Of a stretch of DNA of 64,000 bases, positions 34,974-44,712 are shown piece by piece. The stretch's first letter is position 1. Each line of letters opens with the position of its first letter. The position numbers and the translations under genes are program-made. This DNA is from Xylophilus rhododendri (GTDB taxonomy: Bacteria > Pseudomonadota > Gammaproteobacteria > Burkholderiales > Burkholderiaceae_C): assembly GCF_009906855.1 (NCBI RefSeq), contig NZ_CP047650.1, positions 5,456,001-5,520,000 on the forward strand, in the 5' to 3' direction. The notes under the pieces are model-generated. The model was not told the DNA's origin, made no database searches, and saw only the letters and a list, made by a program, of their open reading frames with translations.

Positions 34974-37214
34974 ATGGCCAAGACTGCCGAGCCGACGTTC
35001 GGGCGCACGCCTGCCTTTACCCACCCGGAACAGGCGCTGACGCCCCTGGGCGCCATGATGCTGGCGGCTTCCGTCACCGGCTGGGCCATGCCCGCCACCG
35101 CCCAGACCCTGCCCGCCGTCACCGTGACCGAGCAGGCCGACGTGCAGGGCAAGGACGCGCTGCTGACCAAGAAGACCAATATCGGCAAGGGCACGCAGGA
35201 CATTCGCGACATCCCGCAGTCGATCACCGTCATCACCGAGAAGCTGATCGACGACATCAAGCTCGACACCCTGAAGGACGCGCTGCACTACACCGCCGGC
35301 ATCACCTTCGCCGCCACCGAGAACGGCACCGACCAGGACATCCGCCTGCGCGGCTTTCCCATCGCCACCACCGGCGACCTGATGATCGACGGCATGCGCG
35401 ACCCCTCGCAGTACGACCGCGACACCTTCAACACCGAGCGCATCGAAGTGATGAAGGGCTCGGCCTCCATGCTCTTCGGCCGCGGCTCCACCGGCGGCGT
35501 GGTCAACCAGGTGGCCAAGAAGCCGATGCTGCTCGACCAGTCCGACGTGACCGTCTCCGCCGGCACCATGGGCTATCTGCGCACCACGGTCGACGTCAAC
35601 AAGCGCCTGACCGAAACCACCGCCCTGCGCCTGAACGCCATGTACAACAAGGCCGACAACGACGGCGCCAGCATCGACAAGAACGGCATCGCGCCCAGCT
35701 ACAGCTGGGGCCTGGGCACGCCGGACGAGTTCACCCTCGGCGCCTTCTACCTGAACAACAACAACGTGCCGCCGTCCGGCATCGGTTACGTGGGCGGCAA
35801 GCTGGCCCCGGTCAAGGCCGGCGCCTTCTACGGCACCGATTCCGACTACGCCGACGGCAACGCCACCTATGTGCACGGCAACTGGAAGCACCTCTTCGGC
35901 GACGGCTCCGAGCTGCGCACCCAGTTCCGCAGCGGCGTCTTCGAACGCCAGACCTGGATCACCCAGGCCCGCATCGGCACCACCAACGGCGTGGCCACCA
36001 CCGCCGCCAACTTCGGCGACAACACCATCCTGACCCGCGTCGGCCTGGCACCGCGCAAGGACCGCTTCAAGAGCACCTATGTGCAGAGCGACTACAGCAA
36101 GTCGCTCGAGCTCGGCGGCATGCGCCACGAACTGCTGGCCGGCATCGACGCCGCCCACGAGCAGGCCCTGCGTTTCGGCGGCTACGGCACCGTCGGCACC
36201 AACTACGCCAAGGGCAACACCACCGTCGGCAACCCCGACGACGGCACCCGCCTGAACGTGTCGCCCACCTACCGCGGCACCGAAGGCTACAAGTCCGACG
36301 CCCTGGGCCTTTACCTGCAAGACCTGGTGCAGGTCGCCCCCATGTGGAAGGTGCTGGGCGGCGTGCGCTACGACAAGTTCGATGGCAACTACGAGCAGTA
36401 CACCTACGCCAACGCCAACAGCACGGTGCGCACCGCCACCGCCTCGAACAGCTTCGACTTCTCGCCCTGGAGCTACCGCGCCGGCCTGTTGTTCCAGCCG
36501 AGCACCACCCAGTCCTACCACCTGTCCTACGGCACCTCCTTCACCACGGCCGCCGACACCTACCGCTTCACCAACGCGCAGAACGCCAACACGCCGCCGG
36601 AGAAGAGCCGGAACATCGAACTCGGTGCCAAGCTCGACTGGCTCGACGGCAACCTCTCCACCCGCGGCGCCATCTTCCGCAGCGAGAAGTTCAACGAACG
36701 CACCACCGATGCCGACTTCGGCAACATCGCCTACACCCTGTCCGGCAAGCGCCATTCGACCGGCGTGGAACTCGACGTGGTCGGCCGCATCACGCCGCAG
36801 TGGGAGGTCTACGGTTCCTTCACCTGGATTCCCGATGCCAAGATCGACGCGGCCGGCTCCGCCGCCACCGCCCAGGCCACCGTCGGCCAGCGTGTGGGCC
36901 TGACGCCCAAGCGCTCGGGCGCCCTGTGGGTCAGCTACCAGGCCAACGCCAAGTTCCGCGTGGCGCTCGGCGGCCATGGCTCCTCGGAGAACTTCGCACT
37001 GGCCGGCACCAGCGGCGCCATCTCGCCCAACGCACGTGCACCGGGCTTCATGGTTTTCGACGCCATGGCCGAGTACAAATTCACGCCCGACCTCTACGCC
37101 CAGCTCAACGTGAGCAACCTCGGCGACAAGGCCTACGGCGATGCGCTGTACCCCGGCTTCGCGGTGCTCGGCGCCAAGCGCCAGGTGCTGGCCACCATCG
37201 GCATGCGTTTCTGA
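34974..37214 (+). CDS. TonB-dependent catecholate siderophore receptor (Fiu-like)
   Basis: A 746-residue outer-membrane receptor. Leader to about residue 45 (MPATA-QTL). The plug domain begins with [20 protein letters not shown] and contains [20 protein letters not shown] and [21 protein letters not shown] 22-strand barrel follows, ending in [13 protein letters not shown] with the terminal Phe. The TonB-box region is near LPAVTVTEQ. The layout matches Fiu/BfrD-type receptors for monomeric catechols. A PiuC-like dioxygenase gene follows within 22 nt, the usual partner of such receptors. Confidence 0.92.
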   Translation: MAKTAEPTFGRTPAFTHPEQALTPLGAMMLAASVTGWAMPATAQTLPAVTVTEQADVQGKDALLTKKTNIGKGTQDIRDIPQSITVITEKLIDDIKLDTLKDALHYTAGITFAATENGTDQDIRLRGFPIATTGDLMIDGMRDPSQYDRDTFNTERIEVMKGSASMLFGRGSTGGVVNQVAKKPMLLDQSDVTVSAGTMGYLRTTVDVNKRLTETTALRLNAMYNKADNDGASIDKNGIAPSYSWGLGTPDEFTLGAFYLNNNNVPPSGIGYVGGKLAPVKAGAFYGTDSDYADGNATYVHGNWKHLFGDGSELRTQFRSGVFERQTWITQARIGTTNGVATTAANFGDNTILTRVGLAPRKDRFKSTYVQSDYSKSLELGGMRHELLAGIDAAHEQALRFGGYGTVGTNYAKGNTTVGNPDDGTRLNVSPTYRGTEGYKSDALGLYLQDLVQVAPMWKVLGGVRYDKFDGNYEQYTYANANSTVRTATASNSFDFSPWSYRAGLLFQPSTTQSYHLSYGTSFTTAADTYRFTNAQNANTPPEKSRNIELGAKLDWLDGNLSTRGAIFRSEKFNERTTDADFGNIAYTLSGKRHSTGVELDVVGRITPQWEVYGSFTWIPDAKIDAAGSAATAQATVGQRVGLTPKRSGALWVSYQANAKFRVALGGHGSSENFALAGTSGAISPNARAPGFMVFDAMAEYKFTPDLYAQLNVSNLGDKAYGDALYPGFAVLGAKRQVLATIGMRF

Positions 37215-37236
37215 CCACCGCGGATATCCTGCGCCC

Positions 37237-37926
37237 ATGCTGCTGCACGTCAAGGAAGTCCTGAGCAAGGACGAAGTGGCCCGGGCGCGGGCGATCCTGG
37301 CCGAGGCCCCCTGGGCCGACGGCCGGATCACCGCCGGCACCCAGTCCGCCCAGGCCAAGAACAACCGCCAGTTGCCGGAAGACTGCGAAGCCACCCGTGC
37401 CTGCCAGCAGCTGTTGCTGCAGGGCATGGAGCGGCATGCGCTGTTCTTCTCGGCCGCCCTGCCCAAGCAGATCTCGCCGCCGCTGTTCAACCGCTATGGG
37501 GGCGAGGCCAACGCCTTCGGCAACCATGTGGACAGCGCCGTGCGCTACATGCGCAACGGCGCGCGGGTGCGCACCGACATCTCCTGCACCCTGTTCCTCT
37601 CGGAGCCGGACGAATACGACGGCGGCGAGCTGATGATCGAGGACACCTTCGGCGAACACCGGGTGAAGCTGGCCGCCGGCGACCTGGTGCTGTATCCCGG
37701 CACCAGCGTGCACCGGGTGGAGTCGGTCACCCGCGGCGAACGCATCGCCAGCTATTTCTGGATCCAGAGCATGGTGCGCAGCGACGAGCAGCGCCGCCTG
37801 CTCTTCGACATGGACAACCATCTGCGCCGCCTGCGTTCGGACTCTTCCTTGGGCGAGGCCGACCCCTCCGTCATCGGCCTCACTTCCACCTATCACAACC
37901 TGCTGCGGATGTGGCTGGACGTCTGA
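37237..37926 (+). CDS. piuC: Fe(II)/2-oxoglutarate-dependent PKHD-type hydroxylase (PiuC/YbiX family)
   Basis: A 229-residue cytosolic dioxygenase. It opens with [20 protein letters not shown]. The facial-triad HxD is in [14 protein letters not shown] (about residue 96-98). The distal His is in [20 protein letters not shown] (about residue 158), followed by the 2-oxoglutarate-binding Arg. YGGEANAFG and [14 protein letters not shown] are further family blocks. PiuC genes accompany catecholate receptors and are iron-repressed. The exact substrate is unknown. Confidence 0.92.
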   Translation: MLLHVKEVLSKDEVARARAILAEAPWADGRITAGTQSAQAKNNRQLPEDCEATRACQQLLLQGMERHALFFSAALPKQISPPLFNRYGGEANAFGNHVDSAVRYMRNGARVRTDISCTLFLSEPDEYDGGELMIEDTFGEHRVKLAAGDLVLYPGTSVHRVESVTRGERIASYFWIQSMVRSDEQRRLLFDMDNHLRRLRSDSSLGEADPSVIGLTSTYHNLLRMWLDV

Positions 37927-37966
37927 ACCGCGTCCCGCCCGATCTTCAGCCCGAAACCCGATCGAC

Positions 37967-38248
37967 ATGAAACGACTCCTCATCGCCCCCGCCCTGGTCC
38001 TGGCCTCGGCCGCCGCCCTGGCCCAGCACGGCAATATCCAGTGCAGCCCCGAAGCACACAAGTCCGAATGGCGCGGCCAGATGGAACTGCAGAAAACCCT
38101 GGAAGAACGCGGCTGGAAGGTGCGCCAGGTCAAGACCTACAACAGCTGCTACGAGGTCTACGGATTCGACGAGAAGGGCGCGCGGGTGGAGGTGTTCTTC
38201 CATCCCAAGACCTTCGAGAAGGTGGCGGAAGTCCCGCAGGACAAGTGA
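37967..38248 (+). CDS. PepSY-like periplasmic small protein
   Basis: A 93-residue exported protein (signal peptide ending AALAQ-HGN). The mature part, KTLEERGWKVRQVKTYNSCY then EVYGFDEKGARVEVFFHPKT, follows the one-helix/three-strand pattern of PepSY domains. Two cysteines (IQCSP and NSCYE) could form a disulfide. Its stop overlaps the GTG start of a cytochrome b gene (GTGA), a pairing typical of PepSY proteins and diheme cytochromes. Confidence 0.75.
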   Translation: MKRLLIAPALVLASAAALAQHGNIQCSPEAHKSEWRGQMELQKTLEERGWKVRQVKTYNSCYEVYGFDEKGARVEVFFHPKTFEKVAEVPQDK

Positions 38249-38772
38249 AGCCCGGCACCGTCCGCGTCTGGGACTGGCTGGTGCGTCTCACGCACTGGCT
38301 GGTGGCCGTGGGCGTGGCGCTGGCCTGGTTCACCTCCGAGGGCTCGGAGGCCTGGCACATCCGCATCGGCTACACCATCGCCGCCGCGGTCGCGGTGCGT
38401 GTGGCATGGGGTTTCATCGGCAGCCGGCATGCACGTTTCGCCGACTTCCTGCGCGGGCCGCGCGCCACGCTGGCCTATGCACGACGACTGATGGCCGGAA
38501 GGGAAGAGCGCCACCTGGGCCACAACCCGCTGGGCGGCTGGATGGCCGTGGCGCTCTGGCTGACCGTCGCCGGAACCTGCTTCACCGGCTGGCTCTACAC
38601 GACCGACGCCTTCTTCGGCCTGGCCTGGCTGGACCAGCTGCACCAGCTGCTGGCCTGGACCGTGGTGGCCCTGGTGCCGCTGCATGTGGCGGGCGTGGTC
38701 TTCACCAGCCTGCGCCACCGCGAGAACCTCGTCGCCGCCATGCTGGCCGGCGACAAACGCGCCGAAGACTGA
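38245..38772 (+). CDS. Cytochrome b/b6-domain membrane protein (b561 type)
   Basis: A 175-residue four-helix cytochrome b. Its start VRVWDWLVRLTHWLVAVGVA carries the first haem His, and EAWHIRIGYTIAAAVAVRVAWGFIGSRHARF is the standard second block. HQLLAWTVVALVPLHVAGVV gives the last His pair. The GTG start at 38245 overlaps the PepSY gene's stop and is preferred because no ATG lies in the expected place. It probably shuttles electrons between quinol and a periplasmic acceptor. Confidence 0.85.
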   Translation: MKPGTVRVWDWLVRLTHWLVAVGVALAWFTSEGSEAWHIRIGYTIAAAVAVRVAWGFIGSRHARFADFLRGPRATLAYARRLMAGREERHLGHNPLGGWMAVALWLTVAGTCFTGWLYTTDAFFGLAWLDQLHQLLAWTVVALVPLHVAGVVFTSLRHRENLVAAMLAGDKRAED

Positions 38773-39039
38773 TTACTTCTTCAGGCAGTCCGACATGAAG
38801 GCCTTGCGCTCGTCGCCCTTCTTGCCGGTCGCGTCGGTATTGCACATCTTCATCTTTTCCTGCTGACGCTTCTTGCCGTCGGACAGGCAGCTGCTCATGA
38901 AGGCCTTGCGTTCCTCGCCCTTCTTGCCGGTGGCTTCGGTATTGCAGGTGCCCATCAGGTTCTGCTGGGCGCTGCCGGCTGCGTGAACGCCCGAGGCCAG
39001 AAGCAGGCCGAGCAGGGAGGCGGTGATGATCTTCTTCAT
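38773..39039 (-). CDS. PsiF-family repeat protein
   Basis: An 88-residue exported protein (leader ending GVHAA). The mature part holds two PsiF repeats: TCNTEATGKKGEERKAFMSS and the near-copy MCNTDATGKKGDERKAFMSD, each with a Cys before and after. The family was named for phosphate-starvation induction in E. coli; its function is unknown. On the minus strand GTAACC stands at 39097-39092, but no CGAA follows at 16 nt. The stop abuts the convergent cytochrome b gene. Confidence 0.88.
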   Translation of the reverse strand: MKKIITASLLGLLLASGVHAAGSAQQNLMGTCNTEATGKKGEERKAFMSSCLSDGKKRQQEKMKMCNTDATGKKGDERKAFMSDCLKK

Positions 39040-39156
39040 GTGTTGTGTGTGTTGGAGCGCGCCGGGACAGCGCCCGAAGATTGCAGCATGCGGTTACAGA
39101 TAAAGCAATCCGCCTGACGGTCCCCAATACCCCACGGCTATCAACTTCGCCCAAAA

Positions 39157-39168
39157 CGATATTGGACG
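39157..39168 (+). promoter_or_regulatory. CGATATTGGACG motif before the first CoA-transferase gene
   Basis: CGATATTGGACG lies 75 nt before the CaiB ATG at 39244. The same 12-mer occurs at 43382-43393 upstream of the second CaiB gene, and in inverse orientation at 43283-43294. Three copies in two promoters of one catabolic cluster suggest a shared regulator, most simply the LysR protein encoded between them. Confidence 0.6.
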
Positions 39169-39243
39169 GCCCAGCTACCAGGGCCAAGAATCGGCTGAGC
39201 GACGCCCGGACGGCAGCAGCCGGGCGCGAGGAGACCCGCCTTC

Positions 39244-40458
39244 ATGCATCCTTTGTCCGGTATCCGGGTCATCGACCTGTCCACCGTCGTCTTCGGCCCG
39301 CTCGCCAGCCAGGTGCTGGCCGACTACGGCGCCGAGGTCATCAAGATCGAAGCCCCCGGCGGTGATTCCACCCGCCACACCGGCCCGGCGACGGAAGCCG
39401 GCATGGCCGCGATCTTCCTGGGATCGAACCGCAGCAAGAAGAGTGTGCTGCTCGACCTGAAGCAGGCCGAGGGCAGGGCGCAGCTGCAGGCATTGCTCGC
39501 CAACGCCGATGTCTTCATGCACAGCATGCGGCCGCAGAAGCTGGCGGCGCTGGGCATCGCGCCGGAGCAGCTGCGAGCCAAGTTCCCGCGCCTGGTCTAT
39601 GCCAGCCTGCACGGCTTCGCCGAAGGCGGGCCCTATGCCGGACGGCCGGCCTACGACGACGTGATCCAGGGCATGTCCGGCACCGTCGGCCTGGTGCAGG
39701 AGCAGACCGGCGAGGCCCGCTACCTGCCCACCATCGCCGCCGACAAGACCTGCGCCCAGGTGGCGGCCCACGCCATCCTGGCCGCCCTGGTGCAGCGCGG
39801 CCGCACCGGCGAGGGCTGCGCGGTCGAGATCCCGATGTTCGAGACCATGGTCGCCTTCAACCTGGTCGAGCACCTCTACGGCGCCCACTTCGATCCGCCC
39901 GCCGGCCCGGTGGGCTACAGCCGGGTGACCACGCCCTGGCGCCGGCCCTGGCGCACCACCGACGGCCATGTCTGCCTGATGCCCTACACCAACCTGCACT
40001 GGCAGCGCTTCTTCGACCACGTCGGCGCGCCCGAACTGGCGAGCGACCCGCGTTTCGTCGACATGACACAGCGCACCCGCCATATCGGCGAGCTGCTGGA
40101 AACCGCCGGCGCCTTCGTGGCGCGCGACAGCACCGCCTACTGGCTGGACGCCTGCGCGCGCATGGAGATCCCCGCCGCCCCGGTGCAGACCCTGGCCCAG
40201 CTGCTGGACGACCCGCAGCTCGCCGCCCTCGGCTTCTTCGAGACCCTCGAAGACCCCGCCATGGGCCGCATGAGATTTCCCGCTTCGCCGATCCGCTTCG
40301 ACGGCCAGCGGGCCCCCGTGCGCATGCCGCCGCGCCTGGGCGAACACACGCAGGAATGCCTGGCCGCCGCCGGCTGGCCGGGCGCCGCGTCATCGAAAGA
40401 AAACGGAGACAAGACAGCATGCCCCATCACTTCCGCAACCGGCCCCGCGTCGCCCTGA
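39244..40458 (+). CDS. CaiB/BaiF-family CoA-transferase
   Basis: A 404-residue class III CoA-transferase. PLSGIRVIDLSTVVFGPLASQ, DYGAEVIKIEAPGGDSTRHT, then RPAYDDVIQGMSGTVGLVQ with the family's catalytic Asp in the YDD segment. These enzymes move CoA between carboxylic acids, activating a substrate for beta-oxidation-like steps. The end overlaps the next gene's start by 40 nt. It has the cluster motif in its promoter. The substrate is not deducible. Confidence 0.9.
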   Translation: MHPLSGIRVIDLSTVVFGPLASQVLADYGAEVIKIEAPGGDSTRHTGPATEAGMAAIFLGSNRSKKSVLLDLKQAEGRAQLQALLANADVFMHSMRPQKLAALGIAPEQLRAKFPRLVYASLHGFAEGGPYAGRPAYDDVIQGMSGTVGLVQEQTGEARYLPTIAADKTCAQVAAHAILAALVQRGRTGEGCAVEIPMFETMVAFNLVEHLYGAHFDPPAGPVGYSRVTTPWRRPWRTTDGHVCLMPYTNLHWQRFFDHVGAPELASDPRFVDMTQRTRHIGELLETAGAFVARDSTAYWLDACARMEIPAAPVQTLAQLLDDPQLAALGFFETLEDPAMGRMRFPASPIRFDGQRAPVRMPPRLGEHTQECLAAAGWPGAASSKENGDKTACPITSATGPASP

Positions 40459-41438
40459 AGGGCCGGCGCCTGGCCCTGGCCGCCGCCGCGTTCCTGGCGG
40501 CCTCCTTCACCCAGCAGGCCGCCCAGGCCCAGTCGCCCTGGCCCCAGGCCAAGCCGATCACCATGGTCGTGCCCTTCCCGCCGGGCGGCCCCACCGATCT
40601 GGTAGCGCGGGTGCTGGCGCAGAAGATGTCCGAGCAGCTCGGCCAGAGCATCCTCGTCGACAACCGCGGCGGCGCCAACGGCAATATCGGCGCCACCCTG
40701 GTCGCCAAGGCGGCGGCCGATGGCTACACGCTGCTCTACAACACCTCCTCGATCACCCTCAGCCCGGCGCTCTACAAAAGCGTGCCCTACGACGTGCAGC
40801 GCGATTTCACCCCCATCGCCCTGACGGCGGTGGTGCCGTTGGCGCTGGTGGTCAACCCGCAGCTGCCGGTGCAGACGGTGCAGGAGTTCGTCGCCTACGC
40901 CAAGGCCAACCCGGGCAAGCTCAGCTACGGCTCGGCCGGCAACGGCAACGTCACCCACCTGGGCGCCTTCCAGGTGGTGCGGGCCTTCGGCATCGACGCG
41001 GCCCATGTGCCCTACAAGGGCAGCGCGCCGGCCGATGTGGACCTGGCGGGCGGGCAGATCGGCTTCATGACCGACACCATCAACTCGGTCATCCCCTTCA
41101 TCCATGACAAACGCATCCGCATCCTGGCGGTGAGCACCGCCAGACGCATGTCGCTGTTCCCCGATGTGCCGACGCTGGCCGAATCCGGCATGCCCGGCTT
41201 CGAGGTCGGCGCCTGGCAGGGCCTGCTGGCGCCCACCGGCACGCCGCCGGCCGTGGTGCAGCGGCTCAACGCCGAGGTGAAGAAGGCGCTGCAGAACCCC
41301 GACCTGCGCGCCAAGCTGGCCCAGCAGGGCGCCGAGCCGCTGGGCTCCACGCCGGAGGAGTACGGCGCCTATATCCGCAAGGAGCTGGCGCGCTGGAGTT
41401 CGGTGGTGAAGGCGACCGGGGTCAGCCTGGATCAGTGA
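40419..41438 (+). CDS. Bug/TctC-family substrate-binding protein
   Basis: A 339-residue periplasmic receptor, leader ending QAAQAQ-SPW. Motifs PWPQAKPITMVVPFPPGGPT, LVDNRGGANGNIGATLVAKA, GYTLLYNTSSITLSPALYK, VPTLAESGMPGFEVGAWQGL. The ATG at 40419 follows a good AACGGAGAC ribosome-binding region inside the end of the CoA-transferase gene. Transcription with the CoA-transferase suggests it captures that pathway's carboxylate substrate. Confidence 0.92.
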   Translation: MPHHFRNRPRVALKGRRLALAAAAFLAASFTQQAAQAQSPWPQAKPITMVVPFPPGGPTDLVARVLAQKMSEQLGQSILVDNRGGANGNIGATLVAKAAADGYTLLYNTSSITLSPALYKSVPYDVQRDFTPIALTAVVPLALVVNPQLPVQTVQEFVAYAKANPGKLSYGSAGNGNVTHLGAFQVVRAFGIDAAHVPYKGSAPADVDLAGGQIGFMTDTINSVIPFIHDKRIRILAVSTARRMSLFPDVPTLAESGMPGFEVGAWQGLLAPTGTPPAVVQRLNAEVKKALQNPDLRAKLAQQGAEPLGSTPEEYGAYIRKELARWSSVVKATGVSLDQ

Positions 41439-41444
41439 GCAGGC

Positions 41445-42356
41445 TCAGGCGGCCGCGGCGAGTGCATTGCTGTACTCGCGCGCCGCCATCTCCCGAAAAC
41501 GCAGCGCCGCCGCGCTCTCGCGTTCGGGCTTGAAGGCCAGGGCCAGGCCGATATCGGCCGCTTCCGGCAGGTCGACGAGCCGGCGGAACACCATCTTCTG
41601 GCTGGTGAAGCGCTGCGTCACCGAAGGCACCAGGGCCACGCCCAGGCCGCTCTCCACCATGGCCAGCACCGTCTGGATCTGGGTGGCTTCCTGCGCCACC
41701 AGCGGCACGAATCCGGTGGCCTGGCAGGCCAGCATGGTGGCGCTGTGCAGGCCGGCGGCGAAGGCGCGTGTGTACATCACGAAGGGCTGCTCGGCCAGGT
41801 CGGCCAGGCGCAGCTCGGCGCGCGCGGCCAGGGCATTGCCCCGGGGCAGGGCGGCCACGAAACAGTCGCGCTCCAGCGGCAGCAGGCGCGCGGTGCTGCT
41901 CTCCAGCAGGGGCGTGCGCACCAGGCCCACATCAAGTTCGTCGCCCACGATCTGCTGCATGATCGCGCCCGAGGTGGACTCCCGCAGGATCAGCTCCACC
42001 CCCGGGTATTCCGCCCGGAACTGCGGCACCAGCTTCTGCAGCATGCCCGAGGCGGTCGAGCCCACGAAACCCACCAGCAGTTGCCCGCTGGTGCCCTGCG
42101 CCGCGCTGCTGGCCTGCTCGCGGAACTGCTCGTTGTAGAACAGCACCCGCCGCGCCTCGGCCAGCGCCGCCCGGCCGCTGGCGGTGAGCGCCACGCCGCT
42201 GGTGCTGCGGTCGAACAGGCGGGTGCCGAGTTCGGCCTCCAGCTTCTGGATCGACACCGACAGCGGCGGCTGCGCCATGTGCAGCCGCTCGGCGGCGCGG
42301 CGGAAGTTCAGTGTCTCGGCCAGGACGACGAAATGCCGGATGCGGCGCAGGTCCAT
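41445..42356 (-). CDS. LysR-family regulator of the acyl-CoA cluster (inferred)
   Basis: A 303-residue LysR protein with helix-turn-helix MDLRRIRHFVVLAETLNFRR, AAERLHMAQPPLSVSIQKLE of the CatM/BenM-like type that often senses aromatic or carboxylic acids. The effector domain follows from about residue 90. ATG 42356 gives the standard LysR N-terminus; 42416 would add 20 atypical residues. It lies 66 nt beyond the hydratase gene and could be co-transcribed with it. It is the best candidate to bind the repeated CGATATTGGACG sites. Confidence 0.88.
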   Translation of the reverse strand: MDLRRIRHFVVLAETLNFRRAAERLHMAQPPLSVSIQKLEAELGTRLFDRSTSGVALTASGRAALAEARRVLFYNEQFREQASSAAQGTSGQLLVGFVGSTASGMLQKLVPQFRAEYPGVELILRESTSGAIMQQIVGDELDVGLVRTPLLESSTARLLPLERDCFVAALPRGNALAARAELRLADLAEQPFVMYTRAFAAGLHSATMLACQATGFVPLVAQEATQIQTVLAMVESGLGVALVPSVTQRFTSQKMVFRRLVDLPEAADIGLALAFKPERESAAALRFREMAAREYSNALAAAA

Positions 42357-42422
42357 GGATGTCGCGCGGTGGCTCTCGTGGGTCGGGCGGGACAGCATAC
42401 GCGAGCCTGCGGCCATGCTTTT

Positions 42423-43214
42423 TCAGCCGAACTTCGGCGCGCGTTTTTCCAGGAAGGCGTCCACCGCCTCCTTGTGTTCGGGCGTCTGGTGCGAGACGGC
42501 CTGGAACATCGCCGCCATCTCCAGCACCGTGTCGAGCCGGGAATGCAGGCTCTCGCGGATCAGGCGTTTGGTCAGCCGCACCGCATGGGTGGGATTGGCG
42601 GCGATGCGAGCGGCCATGACGCGCGCCGCATCCATCAGCTCCGTCGCCGGCACCACCCGCGAGACCAGGTTCCATTCCAGCGCCTGGCGCGCATCGATGG
42701 TCTCGCCGGTGAAGGACATCTCGGCCGCGCGCGACAGCCCGATCAGCTTGGGCAGTAGCCAGGAGCCGCCGTCGCCCGCGATCAGGCCGAGCTTGACGAA
42801 ACTCTCGGCGAACTTGGCGTGCTCCGAGGCGATGCGGATGTCGCACATGCAGCTCAGGTCCAGCCCCGCGCCCACGGCCGCGCCGTTGACGGCGGCGATC
42901 ACCGGCACCTCCAGGTTGAACAGCGCCAGCGGCAGGCGCTGGATGCCGCCGCGGTAGTCGCGGCGCAGCTTCATCGGCCCATGGTCGCCGGTGGCCTGCT
43001 GCTGCATGGTGCGGATGTCGCCGCCGGCCGAGAAGGCGGTGCCGGCGCCGGTCAGGATCACCACCCGCACGGCATCGTCGGCCTCGATGCGGGCGATGGC
43101 TTCCAGCAACCGGTCCACGATGTCGTTGCCGGTGAGCGGATTGCGGCGCTCGGGGTCGTTGAGGGTGAGGGTGACGACGGGGCCGTCTTGTTGGTAGAGC
43201 AGGGTGTCCGGCAT
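42423..43214 (-). CDS. Enoyl-CoA hydratase/isomerase family protein
   Basis: A 263-residue crotonase. GTAFSAGGDIRTMQQQ and AAVNGAAVGAGLDLSCMCDI form the oxyanion hole. The downstream catalytic block reads VKLGLIAGDGGSWLLPKLIG, with Asp where classical hydratases have Glu, so the reaction may differ from simple hydration. It is divergent from the second CoA-transferase gene across the 17-bp inverted-repeat region. Confidence 0.9.
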   Translation of the reverse strand: MPDTLLYQQDGPVVTLTLNDPERRNPLTGNDIVDRLLEAIARIEADDAVRVVILTGAGTAFSAGGDIRTMQQQATGDHGPMKLRRDYRGGIQRLPLALFNLEVPVIAAVNGAAVGAGLDLSCMCDIRIASEHAKFAESFVKLGLIAGDGGSWLLPKLIGLSRAAEMSFTGETIDARQALEWNLVSRVVPATELMDAARVMAARIAANPTHAVRLTKRLIRESLHSRLDTVLEMAAMFQAVSHQTPEHKEAVDAFLEKRAPKFG

Positions 43215-43280
43215 GGGCTTGTCTCGCTTGTCTGGTCTTGTCTTGCGGCAGGAGCGGGCAGCTTAGGCAGGCGGGGCAGG

Positions 43281-43395
43281 GGCGTCCAATATCGATTCCG
43301 AGATGGCTGATACACGGTACGGGATCAGCCTAGGGTTGATCCCGATGGTTGATATGTCCCACGTATCGCCCTCGGTTCAATCGATATTGGACGCC
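43281..43395. promoter_or_regulatory. 17-bp perfect inverted repeat with nested dyads between hydratase and CoA-transferase genes
   Basis: GGCGTCCAATATCGATT (43281-43297) and its exact complement AATCGATATTGGACGCC (43379-43395) are 81 nt apart. Between them lie two further dyads: GGCTGAT (43305-43311)/ATCAGCC (43324-43330) and GGGATCA (43321-43327)/TGATCCC (43337-43343). GATGGYTGATAY is also directly repeated (43302 and 43344). Paired distal sites flanking a divergent promoter suggest cooperative or looping control by a LysR protein. Confidence 0.7.
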
Positions 43396-43455
43396 TGCGC
43401 CAGCCCGTCCTTAAGCTCCCTCCAACACAAAAATGAGAGACAAGGAACGCCGCCC

Positions 43456-44679
43456 ATGGCCACCGCACTGGGGCATCTGAAGGTGCTGGACCTCACCCGC
43501 GTCCTCGCCGGCCCGTGGGCCACGCAGAACCTGGCCGACATGGGCGCCGAGGTCATCAAGATCGAACGTCCTGTCGTCGGCGACGACACCCGCGCCTGGG
43601 GCCCGCCCTTCCTGAAGGACGGCCAGGGCCAGGAAACCACCGACTCGGCCTACTTCCTCAGCGCCAACCGCGGCAAGCGTTCGGTCACCTGCGACATCGC
43701 CTGCGCCGAAGGCCAGGCCCTGGTACGCGAGCTGGCCCTGTGGGCCGACGTGGTGGTCGAGAACTACAAGGTCGGCACCCTGGCGCGCTACGGCCTGGGC
43801 TGGGACGACCTGCAGAAGATCAACCCGCGCCTGGTCTACTGCTCCGTCACCGGCTTCGGCCAGGACGGCCCCTATGCCGCGCTGCCCGGCTACGACTTCG
43901 TCTTCCAGGGCATGGGCGGCCTGATGAGCATCACCGGCCAGCCCCAGGGCACGCCCGGGGACGAGCCGATGAAGGTGGGCGTGGCGATCAGCGACCTGCT
44001 CTGCGGCATGTACGCCACCAGCGCCATCCTGGCCGCGATCGAACACCGCCATCACAGCGGCCAGGGCCAGCACATCGACCTCTCGCTGCTCGACTGCGTG
44101 GTGGCGGTCAGCTCCTACCAGGCGATCAACTACTTCCTCTCCGGCCGCATCCCCCAGCGCATGGGCAATGCGCATTCGAACATGGTGCCCTACCAGGTCT
44201 TCGCCTGCCGCGAGGGCAGCCTGATCCTGGCCGTGGGCAACGACGGCCAGTACCGCGCCGCCTGCCGGGTGATAGGCCGCGAGGACCTGGCGACGGATCC
44301 GCGCTTCACCAGCCCCGGCCTGCGCAGCGTGAACCGCGAGGCGCTGATCCCGCAGTTCGCCGCCGCCTTCCTCACACGCACCATGGCCGAATGGGTCACG
44401 GCGCTGGAAGCCGCGAATGTCCCCTGCGGCCCGATCCACGACATGCGCCAGGTCTTCGAAGACCCGCAGGTGCGCCACCGCGGCATGCGGCTGGACCTGC
44501 CGCATGCCAGCGGCGTGCAGGCCCCGGCCGTCGCCGGCCCGATCCGCTTTTCCGCCACGCCGATCCGCTACGAACGCGCCGCGCCCACCCTGGGCGAGCA
44601 CACCGACGCGGTGCTGGGCGGCGTGCTGGGCCTGGATGCCGCCGGCATCGCGGGCCTGCGCGAGCGCGGCGTGATCTAG
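43456..44679 (+). CDS. CaiB/BaiF-family CoA-transferase
   Basis: A 407-residue class III CoA-transferase, second in the cluster and clearly different from the first. ALGHLKVLDLTRVLAGPWAT, NLADMGAEVIKIERPVVGDD, then LPGYDFVFQGMGGLMSITGQ with the catalytic Asp. SNMVPYQVFACREGSLILAV is a conserved C-terminal block. The ATG at 43456 gives the standard family start; an upstream ATG at 43303 would run through the operator region. It is followed after 33 nt by two acyl-CoA dehydrogenase genes. Confidence 0.92.
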   Translation: MATALGHLKVLDLTRVLAGPWATQNLADMGAEVIKIERPVVGDDTRAWGPPFLKDGQGQETTDSAYFLSANRGKRSVTCDIACAEGQALVRELALWADVVVENYKVGTLARYGLGWDDLQKINPRLVYCSVTGFGQDGPYAALPGYDFVFQGMGGLMSITGQPQGTPGDEPMKVGVAISDLLCGMYATSAILAAIEHRHHSGQGQHIDLSLLDCVVAVSSYQAINYFLSGRIPQRMGNAHSNMVPYQVFACREGSLILAVGNDGQYRAACRVIGREDLATDPRFTSPGLRSVNREALIPQFAAAFLTRTMAEWVTALEAANVPCGPIHDMRQVFEDPQVRHRGMRLDLPHASGVQAPAVAGPIRFSATPIRYERAAPTLGEHTDAVLGGVLGLDAAGIAGLRERGVI

Positions 44680-44712
44680 ATCCCGACCCAGAACCGGAGC
44701 CAGCCCAGACCG

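Noticed and set aside
39092..39097. Second SigF-type promoter before the PsiF gene
   Set aside because: GTAACC is present on the minus strand, but no CGAA lies 16 nt downstream.
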